Assembly (NCBI GenBank): GCA_046536535.1
Contig: JAWDMO010000071.1
Location: 1-6,971 of the forward strand
DNA: 6,971 bases
Reading direction: 5' to 3'
Origin: Conexivisphaera sp046536535
GTDB taxonomy: Archaea; Thermoproteota; Nitrososphaeria; Conexivisphaerales; Conexivisphaeraceae
In this document: in pieces, positions 1 to 4,825 of the stretch
Numbering within the stretch: the stretch's first letter is position 1
How the letters are laid out: each line of letters opens with the position of its first letter
Translations under genes and position numbers: made by a program
Notes under the pieces: model-generated
The model's input: only the letters and a program-made list of their open reading frames with translations
What the model was told of the DNA's origin: nothing
The model's database searches: none

Positions 1-102
1 CACTAGTCAATGTTCAGACCGGCTATAAAACCCATCGCAAGGGGGCTATCCATCCCCTCCCTTTCGTAAGGGGGACTTTTCGTCCCTCTTAACCCCCGCT
101 AA
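1..102 (-). repeat. R1, hairpin repeat copy running off the left edge (IS605-like remnant)
   Basis: Read on the minus strand, this stretch matches the left part of the element at 6141-6385. Positions 12-37 agree with 6180-6205 at 23 of 26 bases, sharing CGATGGG, AGCCGG and CTGAAC blocks. The end next to the gene carries GGGG(A/G)TTAAG followed by a TCCCCC arm, as at 6147-6171. Between these blocks R1 has about 30 extra bases that form a second small stem (42-45 with 54-57). The main stem pairs 68-76 with 82-90 around a 5-nt loop. The copy continues beyond position 1, so its other end cannot be judged. The TATA-like string at 23-30 lies inside the repeat and is probably not a promoter. Confidence 0.6.
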
Positions 103-110
103 GTTAAATG
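103..110 (+). promoter_or_regulatory. TATA box for the signal peptidase gene
   Basis: GTTAAATG is centred 26.5 nt before the ATG at 133, so transcription should begin at or next to the start codon (leaderless mRNA). The same core, GTTAAATA, stands at the same distance before nre on the other strand. The box abuts the R1 repeat. Confidence 0.55.
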
Positions 111-132
111 GCCCCGTGAACAGTGCGCGCGC

Positions 133-642
133 ATGGGCATTGGATCCGCTCGTCGGAGGTTTTCCTCCGATGGGCGCAGCTGTGCCATCATCCGCTATGC
201 AGCGGACGCGGCGCTCATCCTGGCGCTTCTGGCGGCTTCCCTGCTGATACTGAACAGGTTGGGCGCGGCATTTCCGGTCGAGGGCATCAGCATGCTACCG
301 GTGCTGCACAACGGCGACCTAGCGATCGTGGTCCCCACATCGGTGAACTCGGTTCCCCTCGGCGACGTCGTGGTCTACAGGGCCCCCATAGGCATCTTCA
401 TAATACATCGGGTAGTGGAGAGGGGAAACGGCTACCTGGTGGTCAAGGGCGACAACAATCCATATCCCGATCCCTGGAAGGTTACGGGCTCCATGCTCGT
501 GGGGAGGGTGGCCGCGGTCGTGGATTATGTGGGATATCTAGCGCTTCCCCCCTGGACTTACCTGATAGCTTCCGTCCTCGTAATCCTATATGTAGCATAC
601 ATTATCTGCAGGTCACGCCGTACTGCATCAGCGGGATTCTAA
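133..642 (+). CDS. Archaeal (ER-type) signal peptidase I
   Basis: Membrane serine protease that removes signal peptides from exported preproteins on the outer face of the membrane. The 169-residue protein has a hydrophobic segment at about 25-43, then the catalytic box EGISMLPVL with the nucleophile Ser53. The GDVVVYR strand leads to IHR, with His92 where bacterial enzymes carry Lys; this is the archaeal/SEC11 arrangement. KGDNN (106-110) with nearby Asp113 provides the acidic residue region, and GRVAAVVDYVGYL is the last conserved block. A second membrane helix lies at 142-159, followed by a basic tail. The size is typical of archaeal SPase I. The ATG at 133 is chosen because it is the first in-frame start and lies 26.5 nt after a TATA-box centre. 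It stands alone: the next + strand gene begins 440 bp downstream. Confidence 0.9.
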   Translation: MGIGSARRRFSSDGRSCAIIRYAADAALILALLAASLLILNRLGAAFPVEGISMLPVLHNGDLAIVVPTSVNSVPLGDVVVYRAPIGIFIIHRVVERGNGYLVVKGDNNPYPDPWKVTGSMLVGRVAAVVDYVGYLALPPWTYLIASVLVILYVAYIICRSRRTASAGF

Positions 643-695
643 TGGACGGATTTCCTGAACTTTATCTGGAGATCGGCGAAATAATATGCAGATCT

Positions 696-724
696 AACAT
701 TATTTATCAAATATAACGAATGTT
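696..724 (+). terminator. Inverted repeat with T run in the AT-rich tail after the peptidase gene
   Basis: AACATT (696-701) pairs with AATGTT (719-724) across a 17-nt AT-rich loop and is followed by TTTT (723-726). It sits 54 nt after the stop codon and just before the next TATA box. It could end the peptidase transcript, but the stem is short and archaeal terminators often need only the T run. Confidence 0.25.
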
Positions 725-735
725 TTGGCTAACGC

Positions 736-744
736 TTAAATATA
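736..744 (+). promoter_or_regulatory. Strong TATA box in front of the 767-990 non-coding block
   Basis: TTAAATATA within an AT-rich run is the closest match to the archaeal TATA consensus in the window. A 27-nt spacing predicts a transcript start near 767, at a run of G. No recognisable protein gene starts there, so it probably drives a non-coding RNA, or less likely the 37-codon ORF at 773-886 or a long leader for the gene at 1081. Confidence 0.5.
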
Positions 745-766
745 TACTTTGTAGATACATGCTACG

Positions 767-860
767 GGGGACATGGTGGGGAACCGCTCACTTGCACCGG
801 CAATAATAGACCCCGCCCGGGGAAAGCCGCGCCCGGACGTATTCAGTTCACCTGTGTCCC
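767..860 (+). other. Candidate structured RNA, or tiny 37-codon ORF
   Basis: This stretch begins where the TATA box at 736-744 predicts transcription to start. GGGACA near 768-773 can pair with TGTCCC near 855-860, closing the block. Inside it, GGTGGGG (about 776-782) can pair with CCCCGCC (about 810-816) using one G-U pair. I do not see SRP RNA, RNase P RNA, tRNA or 5S rRNA signatures. An ORF of 37 codons (ATG at 773, TGA at 884-886) overlaps it, starts only 6 nt after the predicted start and resembles nothing I know. Which of the two is real, if either, is open. Confidence 0.25.
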
Positions 861-877
861 GGAGGATTATCGCCCGA

Positions 878-937
878 GGGCTATGATGAGTCAGAGTTAC
901 CCCGAAGTCGATGTGGTGAAGGCATTTGTCTGAGCCC
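878..937 (+). ncRNA. Box C/D guide sRNA candidate
   Basis: A perfect C box ATGATGA (883-889) and D box CTGA (930-933) are set 40 nt apart. GGGC (878-881) pairs with GCCC (934-937) to close the terminal stem expected for the kink-turn. Internal boxes are weaker: D' is CCGA (902-905) and C' is GTGGTGA (913-919), one base off the consensus. The D' guide is GTCAGAGTTACC (890-901) and the D guide is AGGCATTTGT (920-929). Both lengths suit archaeal L7Ae-Nop5-fibrillarin particles, which 2'-O-methylate the target base paired to the fifth nucleotide upstream of the box. By that rule the targets would read GGTAACTCTGAC and ACAAATGCCT, each with an A modified. I could not place them in rRNA or tRNA. 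Confidence 0.55.
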
Positions 938-959
938 CCGGTTCCTGCGGAAGATCTCT

Positions 960-990
960 CGCCCTTTCGGGGCGGTACATTCGTAAATGT
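960..990 (+). other. Two adjacent stem-loops
   Basis: CGCCC (960-964) pairs with GGGCG (970-974) around TTTCG. Two bases later ACATT (977-981) pairs with AATGT (986-990) around CGTA. They lie between the sRNA candidate and repeat R2 and may mark the 3' end of the non-coding transcript. No T run follows. Confidence 0.3.
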
Positions 991-1008
991 GAACTGCACA
1001 GCTCATGG

Positions 1009-1047
1009 AGGGGATTTCCGTCCCCTAACCCTCAAAGGTTAACCCCG
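1009..1047 (-). repeat. R2, short copy of the hairpin repeat
   Basis: On the minus strand this reads GGGGTTAA, then GGTTAGGGGACGGAAATCCC. It aligns with 6147-6174 at about 22 of 27 positions after two one-base gaps. On the plus strand it forms two stems: 1009-1014 with 1021-1026, and TAACC (1026-1030) with GGTTA (1037-1041). Beyond 1009 leftwards the match to R1 and R3 fades, so this copy is shorter or more decayed. Its outer edge lies 2 nt from the next TATA box. Confidence 0.5.
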
Positions 1048-1049
1048 AC

Positions 1050-1058
1050 TTTATATAA
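1050..1058 (+). promoter_or_regulatory. TATA box for the 1081 gene
   Basis: TTTATATAA is centred at 1054, exactly 27 nt before the GTG at 1081. This predicts a leaderless mRNA and supports that GTG over the out-of-frame ATG at 1074. Confidence 0.6.
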
Positions 1059-1080
1059 GGGAACGGATGCTGAATGGTGC

Positions 1081-1629
1081 GTGAGCAGCTTGGAGAACGG
1101 CGGAGCGGCCACGTGGTACGTATACACCGCTATACTGATGGCCGCCATGATAGCTACATATGTTATGTTCATGAGATCGTACAGGAATATGCGTCCGAGG
1201 AGCGGTATCTTACAGGGCCCCGGCGTCAGGTACTACTTCCTGAGCATCAGGAGCCGTGAGGCCGAGGAACTCCTTGAGCACGCCGCGAGCGTGTTGAAAG
1301 ATGGAGACTACGCGAGGGCCATCCGGGAGGCGCGCGACGCGGTCGCGGGGATCCTAGCCGAGGCCTGCAGAAGGCTGAGCGCGGGATGCGAGGGCGAGGC
1401 CCCCGCGAAGGCCGCGAGCACCTTGTACAGCAAGGGGTATTACGCGTGGCCGCAGGGCGCTAGGGAATTGGAGGAGCTGGCGCGCAGGAGCTCCGCGAAG
1501 AAGGGCGACGCAGAGAGGGCGATTGAGATAGCCTTAAGGATAATGGCGTCCTTCAAGGAGATCAAGGTTGAGCCGCCCCGCAAGGCCGTCGCTGGGCAAG
1601 AGGGGAATAAGGTGCCTGGGAGTAGCTGA
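1081..1629 (+). CDS. Membrane-anchored helical protein, possibly HEPN/TPR-like, function unknown
   Basis: I do not recognise a named family. The 182-residue product has one N-terminal membrane helix at about 11-30 (WYVYTAILMAAMIATYVMF), then a basic stretch (RSYRNMRPR). That charge pattern suggests a membrane anchor with the soluble part inside the cell. Residues 58-100 and 120-160 are helical; EAEELLEHAASVLKDGDYAR resembles HEPN or TPR-like bundles that scaffold nucleic-acid or protein complexes. The RNase-type HEPN motif Rx4-6H is absent, so nuclease activity is not implied. The tail (164-182) is polar and low in complexity. The GTG start is fixed by the TATA box 27 nt upstream. The last 62 bp overlap the DUF99 gene in another frame, so the two are probably co-transcribed and may work together. 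Confidence 0.75.
   Translation: MSSLENGGAATWYVYTAILMAAMIATYVMFMRSYRNMRPRSGILQGPGVRYYFLSIRSREAEELLEHAASVLKDGDYARAIREARDAVAGILAEACRRLSAGCEGEAPAKAASTLYSKGYYAWPQGARELEELARRSSAKKGDAERAIEIALRIMASFKEIKVEPPRKAVAGQEGNKVPGSS
1557..1560 (+). promoter_or_regulatory. Shine-Dalgarno GGAG for the DUF99 gene
   Basis: GGAG lies 7 nt before the TTG at 1568 and inside the upstream gene. It matters because TTG is the only standard start codon between the in-frame stop at 1541 and the conserved domain. Confidence 0.55.
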
Positions 1630-2203
1630 ATCCTTCAGGCTGGGCGGCCTCCCCAGATCGATATTCGCCGGGGTCGTGATGCGGAAGGATCTGTTCGTGG
1701 ACGGGGCATCGCTCTCCACGGCGACCGTGGGCGGGGACGACTCGACCGACGCGGTCCTGGAGCTCTACAGGGGACTCCGGAGGGATGACATCGGCGTCAT
1801 AATGATATCGGGCGCTGTCGTCAGCTGGTTCAACGTTATAGATCCGGAGAGGATCTGGGAGGAGGCCGGGAGGCCGGTGCTGGTCCTGACATACCGTACG
1901 TCGAGGGGCCTGGAGGCCGCGATAAGGGCCAGGTTCGGCGATAGATGGGAGGAGAAGCTGGATGCCTACAGGAGGCTCGGGCCCAGGGAGAAGGTGCAGC
2001 TCCACACGGGATTTCCCGTGTACGTGCGGGCGGTCGGGCTCGGCGCGCGGGAGGCCGCCAAAGTCCTGAACGATTTCACTGCGCAGGGAAGGTATCCGGA
2101 GCCTGTGAGGGTGGCCGGGCTCCTGGCAAGGGCAGCCTTACGCCTTGTGGAAGCAACGCCGCATCGACCACCACCTGGTACAGGTGGGGGGCCACCTCCC
2201 TGA
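1568..2203 (+). CDS. DUF99 / endonuclease dU-like protein
   Basis: This is a member of the archaeal DUF99 family (Pfam Endo_dU), which is related in fold to RNase H and endonuclease V and is thought to act on damaged DNA. The biochemical role of this protein is not shown by sequence. Family blocks are in order: KRGIRCLGVAESFRLG (11-26), the GVVMRKDLFVDG strand pair, GGDDSTDAVLEL (55-66), IGVIMISGAVVSWFNVID (75-92), RPVLVLTYR, and near the C-terminus GRYPEPVRVAGLLARAALRL. The first block has VAES where I recall many euryarchaeal members carrying IDDG, so an acidic residue may be shifted or missing. Conserved sequence ends near residue 196; the last 15 residues are a Pro/Gly-rich tail read antisense to trm5. 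The start is TTG with GGAG 7 nt upstream, overlapping the previous gene by 62 bp. Confidence 0.85.
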   Translation: MSRPARPSLGKRGIRCLGVAESFRLGGLPRSIFAGVVMRKDLFVDGASLSTATVGGDDSTDAVLELYRGLRRDDIGVIMISGAVVSWFNVIDPERIWEEAGRPVLVLTYRTSRGLEAAIRARFGDRWEEKLDAYRRLGPREKVQLHTGFPVYVRAVGLGAREAAKVLNDFTAQGRYPEPVRVAGLLARAALRLVEATPHRPPPGTGGGPPP

Positions 2204-2969
2204 CTATCCTGGAATAGTACGGGTGAAGGCGGGGTTCCGCGGACGCCACAGCGTACATTGCGCGCGGCTCGGGCCCATCGCCCTCGACGTGGAGATACAC
2301 GTGCGCCACCCCCAGGGTCCTGAGCTCCCGGGCGGCGGCGGGCAGCACGTCGAGCGCGCCCTCCGGCAACGGGAGGAGCACCCTGTCCACCCCCCTCATG
2401 GAGAGCGCGTGCTCCACGGCATCCCCCAGGAGCGGTATCACGGATTCACCGACGCGGTTCAGCGCCACATTCCTGACCATTAGCTCGTAGGCGTCGGGGT
2501 TTATCTCCGAGCTGTAGACCCTGACCCCCCTGGCCATGCGGGCTATCGCTATCGAGAACGGGCCGACGCCGGCGAACATGTTGTGCACAACCTCGCCGTC
2601 CCTGACCAGCGATGCCACCCTGAGCCTCTCGCCCGACAGGCGCGGCGAGAAGTAGACCTTGGCCACGTCGACCATATAGGAGCATCCGTGCTCCCTGTAC
2701 AGGGTCAGGGTGCGCTCCTCGCCCGCCAGATGCTCTAGGCCCCTTATCCTGTACTCGCCGGACACGGGGGTGGCCTGAGCCCACACCGACTTGATCGATG
2801 GAACGGCCTCCATGAGCGCCGTCGCCGCCATCCTCCTCCCCTCGGCCGACAGCCCGGGCCTTATCCTGAGTATCGCTATATCGCCCACCACGTCGAAGCC
2901 GCCGGAGATCATCCGCAGCTCCTCGTCGGTGAGGACTCCCCTGAGGAGCTTCCTGAGGAGCTTCGTCAA
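2076..2969 (-). CDS. trm5: tRNA (guanine37-N1)-methyltransferase, Trm5 family
   Basis: Uses S-adenosylmethionine to methylate N1 of G37 beside the anticodon, which prevents +1 frameshifting and can begin wyosine synthesis. The N-terminal D1-like part (about 10-70) has FDVVGDIAILRI and ends in SVWAQATPVSGEYR. Next come LEHLAGEERTLTLYREHGC and DVAKVYFSPRLSGERLR (101-117), then the Rossmann core with MFAGVGPFSI (131-140, SAM loop), EINPDA (155-160) and NRVGESVIPLLGDA. Family sequence ends at VREVAPHLYQVVVDA (256-270). At the usual NLP-type motif this protein reads LLPLPEGA, with Pro200 where I expect Asn. The last 26 residues are non-conserved and antisense to the DUF99 gene. The TTG start overlaps the ABCE1 stop as TTGA, with GGTG 7 nt upstream (2977-2980). 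TYW2/Taw2 is the main alternative. Confidence 0.87.
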   Translation of the reverse strand: MTKLLRKLLRGVLTDEELRMISGGFDVVGDIAILRIRPGLSAEGRRMAATALMEAVPSIKSVWAQATPVSGEYRIRGLEHLAGEERTLTLYREHGCSYMVDVAKVYFSPRLSGERLRVASLVRDGEVVHNMFAGVGPFSIAIARMARGVRVYSSEINPDAYELMVRNVALNRVGESVIPLLGDAVEHALSMRGVDRVLLPLPEGALDVLPAAARELRTLGVAHVYLHVEGDGPEPRAMYAVASAEPRLHPYYSRIVREVAPHLYQVVVDAALLPQGVRLPLPGARPPSQAPDTFPAQ

Positions 2970-4792
2970 GGTCGCGCACCTTCCCCTTCTCCTCCCTCCC
3001 CCTCGCTCACCGGCGCCAGGTAGTAGTACTCACCGATCTCCTTCTGATATCTGTCGAGCCTGCTGCCGGGCTTGTTGACGCGCGGCCTCCCGCTGCTCGG
3101 GTCCCGCCTGTACGTTATCCCCAGCTCCCTCAGGAACGCGTTCATGCCGTTCCTCTTGTCCATGGGGCCGGAGGCTCCACCGATCCTCCCGGGCTCGCCG
3201 GTGAACACCATCAGCCTGTCCGACGCGAAATCTATCAGCCCTATGTCGTGGTCTATCACGATGACGCCCTTTCCCATATCCCTCGAATACTTCTGGAATA
3301 TGCGCGCCAGCGCCAGCCTCTCCTCGACGTCCAAGAACGCGCTGGGCTCGTCGAGAGCGTAGACATCGGCGTCCCTCAGCAGACACAGGGTTATCGCCAG
3401 CCTCTGGAGCTCGCCGCCGCTCAGCTTGGAGACCGTCTTGTTCAGCATTGCGTCCACCCCCAGGGGCCTCACGACCCCCGACAGGACGGGCTCCCCGGCC
3501 CAGGAGCTCCCGGCGACCCCCGTGAGCGCGTCCTCCACCGTGCCCTCGTACGATGCCGATATGTACTGAGGCTTGTAGGAGATCTTTGCTGTCATGTAGA
3601 CGCTGCCGGCGTCCGGCGAATCCGCCCCGGCGAGTATCCTGAGGAAGGTCGTCTTCCCCAGCGCGTTCGCGCCCATGATCCCCAGGACCTCGCCCATCCT
3701 GACATCGCCCTCGGAGACGACCAGTTTGAAGCCCGGAAACGACTTCTCCAGCCGCGTGTACGCGACGACGGGGGGGCCGGCGGGCCCGGCCTCCGAGGCG
3801 CCGCGCAGGTCAAACTCCACCGATGTGGACCTTATCCTCATGTTGTCGCCCGGAATGTATCCCTCCAGGAACGAGTTAACGCCGGTTCCCAGGGACATCT
3901 GGTTCGACATAATGCCGTAGATGCCTGGCTTCCCGTACACCACGTGCACGAAATCGGCCGCGTAGTCCATGAACGTCAGGTCGTGCTCCACCAGCAGCAC
4001 GTACTTCCCGGACCTCGCGAGGTCCCTCATCACGCCCGCAACTGCGAGCCTCTGGTAGACGTCGTTGTAGCTGCCGGGCTCGTCGAAGAAGTACGCGTCG
4101 GCTTCCTTGGATGCGGCCATCGCGACGGCCAGCCTCTGGAGCTCGCCGCCGCTCAGCTCATCAGGCCTCCTCCCCAGGGCGTCCTTCAAGCCCAGCCTCC
4201 TCGTCAGGTCCCCCGACCTGCCGGAGTCGTCGAAGCGCCCCAGGAGCTCGCCGGAGCTGCCGCTCCACATGGACCTTATCTGCTCCACGGCCTGGGGCTT
4301 TATGGATACCCTGAGTGCGCCGGATGCTATCCTCTCCAGATACTCCCCGAGCTCGGTGCCCCGGAAGAACCTCAGCACGTCCCGCCAGCCGGGGGGATTG
4401 TCGCTGGAGCCTAGGTTGGGCATGAGGTGGCCCGACAGCACGTTGAGCGCCGTCGTCTTGCCGACGCCGTTCCGCCCTATGACGCCGACTACCCTCCCCC
4501 GCCTCGGCATGGGGAGCCTGTAGAGGCGGAACGCGTTCGGTCCGTACTGGTGCACCGGGCGCTCGTCGGGCTCCTCCGCGAGATTCACTATGGTTATCGC
4601 GGAGAACGGACATTTCTTGACGCAGATATTGCATCCTATGCACAGGGATTCGTTTATCACCGGGTATCCGTCATCGCCGAACTCCACCACCTTGTGGCCG
4701 GTGGTCTGCGGCGGACAGAACCTCTGGCACTCGTGCCCGCACTTCTTCGGCAGGCACAGCTCCCTGTCTATTACGGCTATTCGCTTCGTCAT
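2966..4792 (-). CDS. rli1: ABCE1/Rli1 ribosome recycling ATPase
   Basis: Soluble twin-ATPase that splits ribosomes after termination. The 608-residue length is normal. The iron-sulfur domain has Cys13, 18, 22 and 26, then Cys51, 54, 57 and 61. NBD1 has Walker A GRNGVGKT (106-113), signature LSGGE (213-217), Walker B YFFDEP with Glu238, and His270. NBD2 has GANALGKT (374-381), LSGGE (457-461), ALDEP with Glu482, and His515. The end carries the family block GRPRVNKPGSRLDR followed by GEYYYLAP, then an acidic GEGGEGEG tail. Oddities: NBD2 Walker A has Ala where the fourth position is usually Gly, and the NBD1 D-loop reads GSYNDV rather than the common SSYLDV. The ATG is the only start after the upstream in-frame TAG, and I see no Shine-Dalgarno motif. 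It sits in the middle of the nre-abce1-trm5 operon. Confidence 0.96.
   Translation of the reverse strand: MTKRIAVIDRELCLPKKCGHECQRFCPPQTTGHKVVEFGDDGYPVINESLCIGCNICVKKCPFSAITIVNLAEEPDERPVHQYGPNAFRLYRLPMPRRGRVVGVIGRNGVGKTTALNVLSGHLMPNLGSSDNPPGWRDVLRFFRGTELGEYLERIASGALRVSIKPQAVEQIRSMWSGSSGELLGRFDDSGRSGDLTRRLGLKDALGRRPDELSGGELQRLAVAMAASKEADAYFFDEPGSYNDVYQRLAVAGVMRDLARSGKYVLLVEHDLTFMDYAADFVHVVYGKPGIYGIMSNQMSLGTGVNSFLEGYIPGDNMRIRSTSVEFDLRGASEAGPAGPPVVAYTRLEKSFPGFKLVVSEGDVRMGEVLGIMGANALGKTTFLRILAGADSPDAGSVYMTAKISYKPQYISASYEGTVEDALTGVAGSSWAGEPVLSGVVRPLGVDAMLNKTVSKLSGGELQRLAITLCLLRDADVYALDEPSAFLDVEERLALARIFQKYSRDMGKGVIVIDHDIGLIDFASDRLMVFTGEPGRIGGASGPMDKRNGMNAFLRELGITYRRDPSSGRPRVNKPGSRLDRYQKEIGEYYYLAPVSEGEGGEGEGARP
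2977..2980 (-). promoter_or_regulatory. Shine-Dalgarno GGTG for trm5
   Basis: AAGGTG on the minus strand, with GGTG ending 7 nt before the TTG at 2969, lies inside the end of the ABCE1 gene. Together with the 4-nt stop/start overlap it points to translational coupling. Confidence 0.5.
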
Positions 4793-4825
4793 GGCCGGCG
4801 ACGGTGCTGCGCCGGCTCCATGCGT

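Noticed and set aside
23..30. CTATAAAA as promoter for the signal peptidase gene
   Set aside because: It lies more than 100 nt from the start codon and inside the repeat shared with R3. The box at 103-110 has the right spacing.
60..110. CRISPR array formed by the hairpin repeats
   Set aside because: The copies are single, kilobases apart, in both orientations and only about 80 percent alike. There are no regular spacers and no cas genes.
123..716. 197-codon + strand ORF overlapping the signal peptidase gene
   Set aside because: It is a shifted frame of a gene with clear SPase I motifs. Its product is low-complexity Gly/Arg/His-rich with no domain.
950..980. A second IS605 right end near the 960-974 hairpin
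   Set aside because: The hairpin is followed by GGTACATTC rather than GGTTCAC and lacks the GGAAGCCCC lead-in; the similarity is too weak.
736..999. 87-codon minus-strand ORF in the non-coding gap
   Set aside because: No promoter, no recognisable domain, and it lies antisense to the C/D RNA candidate. Its start falls in the decayed R2 flank.
767..1000. RNase P RNA or SRP RNA in the strong-promoter gap
   Set aside because: I looked for the conserved core segments of both RNAs and did not find them.
3248..4414. 388-codon + strand ORF antisense to abce1
   Set aside because: High G+C content keeps antisense frames open. The product is Arg/Pro/His-rich with no family signature, while the minus strand encodes an intact ABCE1.
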